A DNA stretch of 64,000 nt. Source: Mesorhizobium sp. B4-1-3. Lineage in GTDB: Bacteria > Pseudomonadota > Alphaproteobacteria > Rhizobiales > Rhizobiaceae. Positions 1 to 8,684 of the stretch are shown one piece after another. Position 1 is the first letter of the stretch. The number at the start of each line of letters is the position of its first letter. Below the pieces are notes generated by a model. It did not search any database. It was not told the origin of the DNA and was given only the letters and a program-made list of their open reading frames with translations. Where the stretch lies: the NCBI RefSeq assembly GCF_006439355.1, contig NZ_VFTG01000018.1:57654-121653 (forward strand), given 5' to 3'. Both the position numbers and the translations under genes were made by a program.

Positions 1-411
1 GATCGATGGCTTGGCGCTGCCGAACCGGCGACGCCGCTCGAAAACCGCTCGCTGGTCAAATACAAGCTGATCATCGACGATTTCGGCGGCTGGGACCTGT
101 TCCAGCAATTGCTGCAGGCATTGAGGACAGTCGGCGATCGCCACGGCGTCGACATCGCCACCATCGCCAGCGCCTGGGTGCTGGAACAGCCGCAGGTCGC
201 GGCCGTCATCGTCGGCGCCCGCAACCAGTCGCACGCGCTTGCCAATGCGGCAATCATGGACGTCCAACTGAGCCCTGACGACAGGGCGGCGATCGGCGCC
301 GTGATCGCGCAAAGCTCGGGCCTCGAGGGCGACGTCTACACTCTTGAGCGTGACCGCCATGGCCGCCACGGCTCCATCATGCATTACAACCTGAACGCGG
401 GCCGGGTATGA
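1..411 (+). CDS. Aldo/keto reductase, C-terminal part (cut by window start)
   Basis: The reading frame is open from base 1 and ends with TGA at 411. The 136 visible residues resemble the last third of an aldo/keto reductase: a helix-rich segment with DRHGVDIATIASAWVLEQP, followed by AAVIVGARNQSHALAN, the region that normally binds the NADPH phosphate and adenine. The catalytic Tyr/Lys/His/Asp lie in the missing N-terminal part, so activity cannot be judged from this window. The stop overlaps the start of the next gene by four bases (ATGA), which implies translational coupling. The substrate is unknown. Confidence 0.85.
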   Translation, partial: DRWLGAAEPATPLENRSLVKYKLIIDDFGGWDLFQQLLQALRTVGDRHGVDIATIASAWVLEQPQVAAVIVGARNQSHALANAAIMDVQLSPDDRAAIGAVIAQSSGLEGDVYTLERDRHGRHGSIMHYNLNAGRV

Positions 412-839
412 GCGCCATGGACACCTCACTGTTCTCCCGTGCTAGCGCGGAGGTGATCGACCTGCACCGCTTCTTCGTCGACTGGTTCGTTGCCGCGCGC
501 GCCGACGCGGTCGACTTCGGTCGCTTCGAAGCCGCCATGGGTGAAGGCTTGACCATGATCGCGCCGAGCGGCGCGGTCCTCGGCCGCGATGCGGTCGTCG
601 ACCATGTCAGGCAATGCCGCGCCACCTGCGATGACGGCTTTGTCATCTCGATCGAGGACATCAGGCCAGGCTGGCAAACCGACGACACGATCGTCGTCCT
701 CTATGTCGAGAAACAGCTGCGCGACGACAAGCTCAGCCGTCGCCAGTCGAGCGCCGTCTTCACCACCAGTTCATCGGCGCCCAACGGCGTCGAATGGCGG
801 CATCTGCATGAGACCTGGCTGCAGGTGCCGGAACGCTGA
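408..839 (+). CDS. NTF2-like (SnoaL/DUF4440-type) small protein
   Basis: A 143-residue protein with an N-terminal helix (FSRASAEVIDLHRFFVDWF) followed by the alternating strand pattern of a cone-shaped NTF2-like fold (AMGEGLTMIAPSG, then a long strand EWRHLHETWLQVPE). Such proteins are small isomerases, dehydratases or ligand-binding accessories, and nothing here identifies a catalytic residue. It overlaps the aldo/keto reductase by ATGA and lies 50 bp before a solute-binding protein gene. It is therefore probably co-transcribed with a catabolic or transport unit. The fold assignment is by pattern only. Confidence 0.7.
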   Translation: MSAMDTSLFSRASAEVIDLHRFFVDWFVAARADAVDFGRFEAAMGEGLTMIAPSGAVLGRDAVVDHVRQCRATCDDGFVISIEDIRPGWQTDDTIVVLYVEKQLRDDKLSRRQSSAVFTTSSSAPNGVEWRHLHETWLQVPER

Positions 840-889
840 GACAGGTTCGAGAGATCAAACCAAAATCGAGTAACTCAAGGGGAACAACA

Positions 890-2152
890 ATGAGAAACAC
901 GATACTGAAACTCACCACCACGCTCGCTCTCGTCACGCTGGCGGGCGCGGCCCACGCCGCCGACTGCAAGATCACCGTCGGCCTGGTCATGGAACTGACC
1001 GGCCCGGCTGGCGAATACGGTCAGGCCGGTGCCAAGTCGGTCGAGATGGCCTTCCGCGACATCAACGCCGCGGGCGGCGTGCGTGGGTGCGATCTTGTGA
1101 CCGACACGCGCGACAGCCAAAGCCAGGGCAATGTGGCGGTCGACGCCGCGACCCAACTCGTCCAGGTCAAGAAAGTGCCGGTGATCATCGGCGGCATCAT
1201 CTCTTCGGTGTCGATCCCAATCCTCACCTCAGTCACCGCTCCGGCCAAGATCGTCCAGGTGTCGCCTGCGTCCTCTTCGCCGACGCTGACCGCGCTCGGC
1301 CGCGAGGGCAAGACCAACGGCATTTTCTTCCGCACCATCACCTCCGATGCGCTGCAGGGCGTGGCCGCCGCCAAATACGCTATCGACAAGGGCTTCAAGA
1401 AACTGTCGATCATCCACGTCAACAACGACTTCGGCGTCAACATGGTGGCGGAGTTCTCGCGTGCCTATAAGGCGCTCGGCGGCACTATCGTCTCCGACAC
1501 GCCCTACAATGAGAAGCAGTCGAGTTATGCCTCGGAAGTGACGGCCGCGATCGCCGGTGAACCGGACGGGCTCTATCTCGTCAGCACGCCGGTCGACGGC
1601 GCCACCGTTGCCCGCACCTGGATCTCGCAAGGCGGCGTGCAGAAGTTCCTGCTCAATGACGGCATGAACAGTCCCGACTTCATTGAATCCGTCGGAGCTG
1701 ATTATCTCAAGGAGGCCTATGGCACGTCCTCCGGCACCAGCCCGACCGCGTCGACAGACTATTTCAACAAGAACTACAAGGAATTCTCAGGCATCGAGCC
1801 ATCGAACCCGGCCGCCGATCGTTCCTATGACGCCGGGGCCATCGTCGGGCTTGCCATCGCCATCGCCGGCTCTGACGACCCGGCCAAGATCAAGGACGCC
1901 ATGTACAAGGCGGTTGATCCGGCAGGCACACCGATCTACGCCGGCAAGGAGGAATTCGCCAAGGCGCTCGGCCTGATCAAGGATGGAAAGCCGATCCGCT
2001 ACGAAGGCGTCATCGGTCCGGTCGCCTTCGATAAATTTGGCGATATCACTGGCCCATTCCGCCTGTGGAAGATTGTTGACGGCAAGGTGACCACCGACGG
2101 CGAGATGACGACAGATGACGTCAACGCGTTGCAGGCGAAATTGAACAAATAG
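890..2152 (+). CDS. ABC transporter substrate-binding protein, branched-chain amino acid (LivJ/Peripla_BP_6) type
   Basis: A 420-residue periplasmic protein. The signal peptide ends near residue 23 (AHA before ADCKITVG), and the Leu/Ile/Val-binding fold follows: ITVGLVMELTGPAGEYGQAGAKS at the start and the hinge-side motif SYDAGAIVGLAIA near residue 310. A good ribosome site (AAGGGGAA) precedes ATG 890. Members of this family feed HAAT permeases (LivHMGF), but no permease or ATPase of that type lies next to it. Either it is an orphan binding protein or its partners lie left of the window. A strong terminator follows 8 bp after the stop. The ligand is unknown. Confidence 0.92.
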   Translation: MRNTILKLTTTLALVTLAGAAHAADCKITVGLVMELTGPAGEYGQAGAKSVEMAFRDINAAGGVRGCDLVTDTRDSQSQGNVAVDAATQLVQVKKVPVIIGGIISSVSIPILTSVTAPAKIVQVSPASSSPTLTALGREGKTNGIFFRTITSDALQGVAAAKYAIDKGFKKLSIIHVNNDFGVNMVAEFSRAYKALGGTIVSDTPYNEKQSSYASEVTAAIAGEPDGLYLVSTPVDGATVARTWISQGGVQKFLLNDGMNSPDFIESVGADYLKEAYGTSSGTSPTASTDYFNKNYKEFSGIEPSNPAADRSYDAGAIVGLAIAIAGSDDPAKIKDAMYKAVDPAGTPIYAGKEEFAKALGLIKDGKPIRYEGVIGPVAFDKFGDITGPFRLWKIVDGKVTTDGEMTTDDVNALQAKLNK

Positions 2153-2160
2153 GCCCTCTG

Positions 2161-2194
2161 CGAAAGACCCGGATCGCTCGATCCGGGTCTTTCG
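2161..2194. terminator. Perfect 16-bp stem hairpin, transcription terminator
   Basis: CGAAAGACCCGGATCG, two loop bases, then its exact reverse complement, starting 8 bp after the stop of the binding-protein gene. The right arm ends in GTCTTTCG and is followed by TGTGGGGGG, so the U-tract is within the stem rather than after it. It is symmetrical enough to work in either direction. Confidence 0.8.
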
Positions 2195-2721
2195 TGTGGG
2201 GGGACGTAGTGCGGTAACCACCTGGATCGGCGCAGAGCAGGTTCCGCCGCCAGGCGCACGTCTGGAAAGCGCCTGAAGTTGGTCATTGCCTCCGCAAGCG
2301 CAGATCCTGAAGCTGACACCGCGGCGACGATTTCGCTATGCAAAGCCTTAAAGGCGCTGAAGGCAGGCGAGCCTCTAGGTCCAAAGTACGAACGCGAACA
2401 TTCTCTTCCAGCTTGGCTGAAAGTAAACGATTGGCCGAATTGCCACCTGCATCTTTGGACCACGACGCGGGTCGCAGCCGTGTCGAGGGCATGGGCTCCG
2501 AATGCGCCGAAGAAATTGCTTGTTTTGGCTAAGTCAATCGGCTTTCATGAGCAGCAGCTTCGAATGATGCTGCACACATTGGGTCAGCAAGGCCGATTTC
2601 CGACGACCGCGGCAGAACGTAACGAACGACGGGTATGGGGCGGAGCGCGGGATGTCGATCGGCGGAATTGTAAGACCCTCACCTCGGCGCTGTCTCGGCA
2701 GGGAATGGCACGCGTAGAATC
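2195..2721. other. Intergenic stretch, no gene supported
   Basis: Contains overlapping open frames on both strands, the longest being 2279-2725 on +. None has a ribosome site, recognisable domain or the codon bias of the neighbours. The base composition is lower in GC than the flanking genes. It could be the eroded remains of a gene, and it must hold the promoter for the amino acid importer starting at 2722. Confidence 0.5.
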
Positions 2722-3492
2722 GTGAAACGCTCGCCTGCCTCAGATCTAAAGCCGATCATCGTCGCTGAAGATGTTCGCAAGACCTATCGGTCTGACGATG
2801 GCCGCTCGCATCTTGCACTGGCCGGGATTACCGCTTCGATCGGACAAGGCGAGGTACTGGTCGTGTTCGGGCCTTCCGGTTCCGGCAAGAGCACATTTCT
2901 TCGCACTCTGAATGCATTGGAAACCATCGATTCCGGCCGGATCATGGTGGACGGTGTTTCCGTCTCCGATCCTGGCGCCGACCTCAACAAGTTGCGATCG
3001 GAAGTCGGCATGGTTTTCCAACTGTTCAATCTCTTCCAGCATCGCACCGCTCTCGACAATGTCGTTCTGCCACAAATCGTCGTGCGTCGCCGGCCAAGGT
3101 CCGAAGCGTTGCGGCGGGCGCGTGATCTTCTCGAAAAAGTCGGCATAAGCGATCGTGCCGGGCATTACCCCAGCCAGTTGTCGGGAGGACAGCAGCAGCG
3201 CGTGGCAATCGCGCGCGCTTTAGCCATGGATCCGAAGGTGATGTTGTTTGACGAGCCGACGTCGGCGCTGGATCCGGAAAGCGTCACCGGTATTCTCGAC
3301 CTCATGAAGGACCTCGCGGCAGAGGGCATGACGATGGCGGTCGTCACCCACGAAATGGGCTTCGCCCGCGAGATCGCCGACCGGATGTTATTCATGGATG
3401 GCGGGTTGATCGTCGAGGACGGCAGCCCGCAGCAGATTTTCCAAACGCCAAGGCAAGAGCGAACAAAGGAGTTCCTTCGGCAGATATTATGA
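2722..3492 (+). CDS. Polar amino acid ABC transporter, ATP-binding subunit (GlnQ/HisP type)
   Basis: A 256-residue ATPase. Walker A is GPSGSGKST at residues 50-58, the Q-loop Gln is near 100, the signature is LSGGQQQR at 153-160, Walker B is VMLFDEPTSALD from about 173, and a switch His lies in VVTHEMGFA. Start is GTG 2722. The length is usual for the PAAT family. It is the first gene of an ATPase, binding protein, permease, permease order. The C-terminus overlaps an alternative upstream ATG of the next gene. The substrate is probably an amino acid or amine, judging from the FAD amine oxidase at the end of the unit (inference). Confidence 0.95.
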   Translation: MKRSPASDLKPIIVAEDVRKTYRSDDGRSHLALAGITASIGQGEVLVVFGPSGSGKSTFLRTLNALETIDSGRIMVDGVSVSDPGADLNKLRSEVGMVFQLFNLFQHRTALDNVVLPQIVVRRRPRSEALRRARDLLEKVGISDRAGHYPSQLSGGQQQRVAIARALAMDPKVMLFDEPTSALDPESVTGILDLMKDLAAEGMTMAVVTHEMGFAREIADRMLFMDGGLIVEDGSPQQIFQTPRQERTKEFLRQIL

Positions 3493-3545
3493 CGTTTGGA
3501 GATATCCGGACCGTAAACAACCAAAACTCAACGGGAGAGAGACGA

Positions 3546-4358
3546 ATGACAAGCAGTTTCAGCAGTAGACTGAGCGGGGTCGCGGCGGGTTTGGCCGTCG
3601 TGGTCGCGGCCTGGTTCGCCACAACGAGCGTGACGAAGGCGGACGAAATGGACGACATCCTGAAAAAGGGCGAACTGGTCGTCGCCGTACAGACGCAGGG
3701 ACCACCCGTCAGTTTCGTCGACAAGAAGGGCGAGCGCACTGGGCTCGCGGTCGAGATCGCCAAACAGATGGCGGCCGATCTCGGCGTCAAGGTCGTCTTC
3801 CAGGACTATGATTGGAAGGGCCTCATTCCGGCGCTGCTTGCCGGCAAGGCCGACATGATCGCGGGCGACATGACGCCGACGCCGCAACGCGCTTCGCAGC
3901 TTTTGTTTTCGCGGCCGATGTTCTTCAACGACACGCTCGCCTTCGCTAGCAAGGATTCCCAGTTCAAGACCTGGCAGGATCTCAACAAGGAAGGCGTTAC
4001 GGTTGCTGCGTTGCAGGGCAGCACCTACGCCGATGCCGTAAGCAAATATCTGCCTAAGGCGACGTTGAAGGTGTTTTCAGGCGGCGGCCCCGCCGTGGCG
4101 CAGACGCTTACAATGGGGCGCGTCGATGCCATGGTTGGCGGACAGGACTACAATTCCTACGTCCGTCAGTTCGGCAACCTCAAGCCGCTCGAAGGGACGA
4201 TGACGCGCGAGCCGCTGGCCTTCGCCACCCGCCCCAACGCCTTCCACCTCAAGATGTGGCTTGACAATTACGTCGAGCTGAAGACGGCGGACAATTCGCT
4301 GCAGTCGCTCCTTGCCTATTGGTGGACGTCGGACGCCTGGGAGAAAGACCACAAGTAA
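3546..4358 (+). CDS. Polar amino acid ABC transporter, periplasmic binding protein (GlnH/ArtJ type)
   Basis: I chose ATG 3546 over the in-frame ATG 3489 because it follows a GGGAGAGA ribosome site and opens a proper signal peptide (residues 1 to about 32, ending before DEMDD). The 270-residue protein shows the SBP_bac_3 fold: LVVAVQTQGPPVSFVDKKGE, then GLAVEIAKQMAADLGVKV, and the ligand-side segment KADMIAGDMTPTPQRA. It delivers its ligand to the two permeases downstream. A strong hairpin follows the stop, as often happens after binding-protein genes that need more product than their permeases. Confidence 0.93.
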   Translation: MTSSFSSRLSGVAAGLAVVVAAWFATTSVTKADEMDDILKKGELVVAVQTQGPPVSFVDKKGERTGLAVEIAKQMAADLGVKVVFQDYDWKGLIPALLAGKADMIAGDMTPTPQRASQLLFSRPMFFNDTLAFASKDSQFKTWQDLNKEGVTVAALQGSTYADAVSKYLPKATLKVFSGGGPAVAQTLTMGRVDAMVGGQDYNSYVRQFGNLKPLEGTMTREPLAFATRPNAFHLKMWLDNYVELKTADNSLQSLLAYWWTSDAWEKDHK

Positions 4359-4367
4359 CGGTCTCGT

Positions 4368-4401
4368 CGATCGGCGCTGCGTGCTCGCGCCGCGCCGATC
4401 G
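4368..4401 (+). promoter_or_regulatory. Intra-operon hairpin between binding-protein and permease genes
   Basis: CGATCGGCG at 4368-4376 pairs exactly with CGCCGATCG at 4393-4401 across a 16-base GC-rich loop. There is no T-run, so it is more likely an mRNA-stabilising or attenuating stem that raises the binding protein relative to the permeases than a full terminator. Confidence 0.5.
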
Positions 4402-4476
4402 TATCCGCGCGTCATGCGCGCGTAACCGGGCCTGATTGATGGCCTCTGCAACTGAACTCATCAAAGCTTCGACCCG

Positions 4477-5169
4477 ATGAACTGGGCTCTCGACTTTTAC
4501 AACTACCGCATCGTCGAGCAGTATCTTGATCGCTTCGCCGAGGGTCTTGAAAACACCCTCATGGCCGCGGCTGTCAGCCTCGTGGCCGCTGTGATACTCG
4601 GCACCATGGTGGCGCTTTGCCGGATGTCTACCCGTGCCATCCTGTGGCGTCCGGCGGCCGGCTATGTCGCGTTCATTCTCGCGACGCCGCTCTTGGTGCA
4701 GATCTACCTGATCTATTACGGCCTGCCGAGCCTGATCCCGGCCACCGGCCGCTGGAGCGAGCTGACTCTGGGCATCATTGCGCTCTCGCTGCACAACGCA
4801 GCCTATATGAGTGAGATCGTGCGCGGTGGAATTGCATCGGTGCCCCGCGGCCAAATCGAGGGCGGCAAGGCCGTCGGTATGTCTTACCTGCAGCGGTTGC
4901 GCTACATCGTCCTGCCGCAGGCATTCGCCAACACGCTGCCGCCCTTGCTCGGCCAAACCGCGGTGCTGATCAAAGATACTTCGCTCCTTTCAATCATCGC
5001 GGTCTTCGATTTCCTCAGCGCCGGACTTTTGCTCAACAGCGAAAGGGTGCGGCCGAACGAAAGCTTTCTCACCATCGCCCTCGGCTACCTTGCGATCTAT
5101 ATCGTAATGCTCGGCCTGTCATGGGCTGTCAGGCGCTGGCTTGCCGGTCCGGCATGGAACGCGGTGTAG
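4477..5169 (+). CDS. Polar amino acid ABC transporter permease (HisM/GlnP family)
   Basis: A 230-residue inner-membrane permease with about five hydrophobic segments. The N-terminal FAEGLENTLMAAAVSLVAAV is typical of the 3-TM PAAT family opening. The coupling (EAA) loop GGKAVGMSYLQRLRYIVLPQA lies near residues 129-149 and contacts the ATPase. No clear ribosome site precedes ATG 4477. The second permease begins 3 bp after the stop, so the two probably form a heterodimeric channel. Confidence 0.93.
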   Translation: MNWALDFYNYRIVEQYLDRFAEGLENTLMAAAVSLVAAVILGTMVALCRMSTRAILWRPAAGYVAFILATPLLVQIYLIYYGLPSLIPATGRWSELTLGIIALSLHNAAYMSEIVRGGIASVPRGQIEGGKAVGMSYLQRLRYIVLPQAFANTLPPLLGQTAVLIKDTSLLSIIAVFDFLSAGLLLNSERVRPNESFLTIALGYLAIYIVMLGLSWAVRRWLAGPAWNAV

Positions 5170-5172
5170 CGA

Positions 5173-5856
5173 ATGCAACATTATTTCGATGTCATCGCCG
5201 CTATCCTGCCGTTTCTCTGGGCGGGCTTCGTGCAGACCTTCTGGGTCTCGCTGGTCGCCATCGCGGCCGGTTCGGTGCTGGGCTTCCTAATCGGCGTGGC
5301 GCGCAGCCAGCGCATTCCCTTGCTGCACCAGCTGTTCGGCCTCTACATCCACATCTTGCGCGGCACGCCGTTCCTGGTTCAACTTTATGTTTTCTATTTC
5401 GTCCTGCCCAATACCGGCATCGAAGCCTTGCAGTGGAGTTCCGAGACGGCGGCCTTCGTATCGCTCTCGGTCTACACCTCAAGCTATGTCGCCGAAATCG
5501 TCATGGCGGCTATAGACACGGTGCCGGCAGGCCAGTGGGAGGCGGCCACCGCGCTCGGGCTCAAACGATTGCCCATATTGGGCCTCGTCGTGCTGCCGCA
5601 GGCGCTTAAGCTCACGGTTCCACCGATGAGCGGTGTTTATGTCAACATCATCAAGAACACGGCCATCCTGTCGGTGATTGGCATTTCCGAGCTCACGCGT
5701 CAGGGCGAGATCTCGATCATGCGCTTTCCGAGCGACGTGCTGTTCATCTACGGGGTGATCGCGCTGGTCTATTTCGTCTATTGCTATCCGGTCTTGCGCT
5801 TCACGCGCTGGGCCGAGCGGAAGGTGGGCGGCACGCGCGTCGTCAACCTCGATTGA
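5173..5856 (+). CDS. Polar amino acid ABC transporter permease, second subunit
   Basis: A 227-residue paralog of the preceding permease. It has the same N-terminal pattern (LWAGFVQTFWVSLVAIAAGSV) and an EAA loop WEAATALGLKRLPILGLVVLPQ near residues 119-140. It is separated from the previous gene by three bases. The partially different coupling loops of the two permeases suggest an asymmetric heterodimer served by the single ATPase at 2722-3492. The FAD oxidase remnant follows 23 bp downstream. Confidence 0.93.
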   Translation: MQHYFDVIAAILPFLWAGFVQTFWVSLVAIAAGSVLGFLIGVARSQRIPLLHQLFGLYIHILRGTPFLVQLYVFYFVLPNTGIEALQWSSETAAFVSLSVYTSSYVAEIVMAAIDTVPAGQWEAATALGLKRLPILGLVVLPQALKLTVPPMSGVYVNIIKNTAILSVIGISELTRQGEISIMRFPSDVLFIYGVIALVYFVYCYPVLRFTRWAERKVGGTRVVNLD

Positions 5857-5879
5857 GCCCCGCGCGGAAACCGACCATC

Positions 5880-7168
5880 ATGCCTCCTTACGTCGACACC
5901 TATTACACGCGAACACTATCCTCGGGGGCGGCCTATCCCGCCATTGCCGGTAAGCGAAACACGAGATATGCATCGTTGGCGGCGGACTCGCGGGCCTGAC
6001 GGTCGCGCTCGAACTTGCCAGCAAAGGGCGCGGCGTGACCGTGCTGGAGTCGCGCCGGATAGCCTGGGGTGCCTCCGGCCGTAATGGCGGGTTCGTGTCT
6101 CCGGGCTGGGCGGCACGTGCCAGCCAGGTCCTGAAGCGGGTAGGGCCCGACCATGCCAAGGCGCTGTTCCGCCTGTCGATGGAGGGTGTCACCATGGTCG
6201 AGGAGGCGATCCGAGACCTCGGCATTTCCGACGCGAACGTCACGCCCGGCATTCTGCGCGTATCGCGCTATGAAAACACCAGGGCGCTTGAGCAGCTGCG
6301 CGATGAACAGCAGGCGGAATTCGGTCGCCATTTGCGCCTTCTGACGCGCGAAGAAGTTCAAGGTCTGTTGCTGTCCAATAAATATCACCAGGCGCTTCTG
6401 GACGAGGCCTCATTTCATTTTCATCCGTTGAATTATGCGCGGGCTCTTGCGCGCGAGATCGTAAGGTTGGGCGGTCGCGTCCACGAAGACAGCCCAGCGG
6501 TACAAGTCGATCTCGGCGGGCAGGAAAAAACCGTACGGACGCCTTCAGGCGAAGTGAAGGCCGCGACCGTGGTCCTGGCCGGAGGCGGCTATACCGACAG
6601 CATTGTGCCCGCACTGCGGCGTTCCTTCCTGCCGATCGCCACCTATGTTGTGTTGAGCGAGCTGGCGCCCGACCTGATCGCCGGCGCGATCCGGACCAAG
6701 GCCGGCGTCAGCGATGGGCGCCGGGCAGGGGATTATTACCGGGTCGTGGACGGCAGGCTGCTGTGGGGCGGCCGGATCACCACACGCACGACCGATCCAC
6801 GCGACATCGCCGCAGTGATCCGTCGAGAGATCGCTGCGACCTACCCGCAACTGGGAGCTCTGAAGATCGAGACGGCATGGTCGGGGCTCATGGCCTACGC
6901 CCGGCACTTGATGCCCTTGATCGGCCCTTTGATGCCGAATGTCTGGTCCTGCACCGGCTTCGGCGGCCACGGCCTCAATACCACAGCCATAGGCGCCAGG
7001 GTGGTCGCCGAGGCGATTGCGCAAGAAAGCGATCGTTATCGCCTCTTTGAGCCGTTCAGCTTTGCATGGAATGGCGGTCCATTCGGCACCGCGGCGGCGC
7101 AACTGACCTACTGGGCCTACCAGGGAATGGACTTTCTTCGCGAGCGCCGCTCGGCGCGTGCCGCATAG
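5880..7168 (+). pseudogene. FAD-dependent amine/amino acid oxidase (OrdL/PuuB-like), N-terminal frameshift
   Basis: The family's usual opening (DTYYTRTL...AAYPAIAG) reads from ATG 5880. The FAD-binding strand ICIVGGGLAGLTVALELA, the remaining oxidase body and the C-terminal CTGFGGHGLNTTAIGARVV read in a different frame down to 7168. The second frame is closed upstream by TAA at 5951, so the break lies between about 5951 and 5966. It is equivalent to loss of one base (or gain of two). The first in-frame start that would avoid it (GTG 6035) removes the whole GxGxxG motif. The gene is therefore a young pseudogene, a programmed shift, or a sequencing error. Its position after a polar amino acid importer suggests it oxidised the imported amine or amino acid. 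Confidence 0.8.
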
Positions 7169-7218
7169 CGCCAGCCATTTCGGCGTAAGTTCGGGGGGCT
7201 GCCGGTTGGCGCCTAGAC

Positions 7219-7322
7219 GAGAGCGTTTCATCGTTTCATGGAAACGGCGAACCGCTCTAGCTCTTTGTTTTTATGCAATTCCGAACGGAAAACCGCACAC
7301 ACTTTTCCTGGAATTGCTCTAG
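7219..7322. repeat. Interspersed palindromic repeat element, about 104 bp
   Basis: Three nested dyads are visible. AGAGC 7220-7224 pairs with GCTCT 7254-7258. CGTTTC 7232-7237 pairs with GAAACG 7241-7246. GCAATTCC 7275-7282 pairs with GGAATTGC 7310-7317. The layout matches small non-coding repeats that I recall from Mesorhizobium and related intergenic regions (recognition from memory, not checked). Its right end supplies the TAG stop of the convergent dehydrogenase gene. Confidence 0.65.
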
Positions 7323-8566
7323 AATCGTGCCGGCGAATAGGGGGCCGGGTCGATCTGAGGCTTGTTGCCGGTGACCAGTTCGGCGATCAGCCGTCCCGTC
7401 GAGCCGCCGCCGATCATGCCCGTATGCCCATGTCCAGTGGCAATGTACAAAGCGCGCTGTTTCGGTACTTTTCCGATCGCGGGCACGCTGTCGGGCAGGG
7501 ACGGGCGATGGCCCATCCACATCGTCGGCTCGCCACCCTTGAGGTCGGGGAAGAGTGCCCGGGCGTGCCTGAGCAGAATTTCCGAGCGGCGCTCGTCGGG
7601 TGCGGCTTCGAGACCAGCGATCTCGATCGTGCCGGCGAGCCGCAAGCCGTGTTCCATCGGCGATAGCGCGAATCCGCGGTTCTTCATTTGCAGCGGCATC
7701 GGCAATTCGACTGACGGCGAGGGCAGCATGAGGTGGTAGCCGCGCTCGGTCTCCAAAGGCAGGCTTGCACCGAGCGGCTCGAGCAACTGGTTCGACCAGG
7801 CGCCAGCGGCGATCACCACCGCGTCGGCCTTGCGGTTGGCGGTGTTCGTCATCAACGTGTAGCCACCACCTTCGCGGGGAATGATCTTAAGCACGCGTTC
7901 CGTTGCAAAGACGCCGCCAGCCTGGCGCACCCCGTCCGCAATCGCCATGACCAAGCGATGCGGATTGATCGTATGGGCGTTGTTGGGATAGAGCAGGCCG
8001 CGTTTCGCTATGCCTGAAATGCCCGGCAGCAGGCGCTCGAGATCCCGGCGGGACAAAGGTTCCGTGACGACACCTTGCCGGCTGTTTAGTTCGGCCGTGA
8101 CACGGTCGGAGAGGCCAAGCGCTTCGCTCTCCCATATCTGGATGCCGCCCACTTCGCGAATAAGAGTCTCGAAGGCGCCGTCACCAATCAAGTCGCGGTA
8201 GCAAGCAAGATTGCCCTTATGCAGCTTGTACAAAGCATCGGCCGCGATGTTGACGCGATCCATCCTGCCGGCGCGTATCCATCGAAGCAGCCAGGGCGCA
8301 GCCTTCAGCGCATAGTCTGGCCGCAGCACAAGCGGTCCGAGTGGGTTGAGCAGCCAGCCAGGTACCTGTCGCAGCATTCCAGGCATCGCGACGGGCACGT
8401 TGCAATCGTGCCTGACCATTCCGGCATTGCCGAACGACGTCGCGCTGCCGGGAGGCAGAGGATCAATGACTGTTACGTCCAGCCCCGCCCGTTTCAGATA
8501 GAGCGCTGAACTGACGCCGATGATGCCCGCGCCAATGACAACCACGCTCCCAATCGAAACCGGCAT
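7319..8566 (-). CDS. D-amino acid dehydrogenase-like FAD oxidoreductase (DadA family)
   Basis: A 415-residue flavoprotein. The Rossmann motif VIGAGIIGVSSALYLKRAG spans residues 10-28, followed by the family signature GSATSFGNAGMV. The C-terminal FAD-contact segment is ATGHGHTGMIGGGSTGRLIAEL. DadA-type enzymes oxidise D-amino acids to 2-oxo acids and pass electrons to the respiratory chain. An AAGGAG ribosome site precedes ATG. Other D-amino acid enzymes and two peptide importers lie within 20 kb, which supports the role. Other amino acids such as hydroxyproline isomers are possible substrates. Confidence 0.85.
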   Translation of the reverse strand: MPVSIGSVVVIGAGIIGVSSALYLKRAGLDVTVIDPLPPGSATSFGNAGMVRHDCNVPVAMPGMLRQVPGWLLNPLGPLVLRPDYALKAAPWLLRWIRAGRMDRVNIAADALYKLHKGNLACYRDLIGDGAFETLIREVGGIQIWESEALGLSDRVTAELNSRQGVVTEPLSRRDLERLLPGISGIAKRGLLYPNNAHTINPHRLVMAIADGVRQAGGVFATERVLKIIPREGGGYTLMTNTANRKADAVVIAAGAWSNQLLEPLGASLPLETERGYHLMLPSPSVELPMPLQMKNRGFALSPMEHGLRLAGTIEIAGLEAAPDERRSEILLRHARALFPDLKGGEPTMWMGHRPSLPDSVPAIGKVPKQRALYIATGHGHTGMIGGGSTGRLIAELVTGNKPQIDPAPYSPARF

Positions 8567-8684
8567 GTCGCTCCTTGTTCAAATACCCTGCCACGAGCCT
8601 ACAAACCTTAGCTGGCGCTGCTTGCCAGGCAACCGCCCAAAGGCTGCCCGTTCTTTGCGCCAAGCTCAGTCAACAAGCACTCGC

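Noticed and set aside
2279..2725. A 148-codon open frame before the amino acid importer
   Set aside because: No ribosome site, no domain and poor codon bias. It also overlaps the start of the ATPase gene. I left it as intergenic.
6035..7168. Calling the amine oxidase as an intact gene from GTG 6035
   Set aside because: That start removes the FAD-binding GGGLAG motif, which is present just upstream in the same frame but cannot be reached from any usual start codon.
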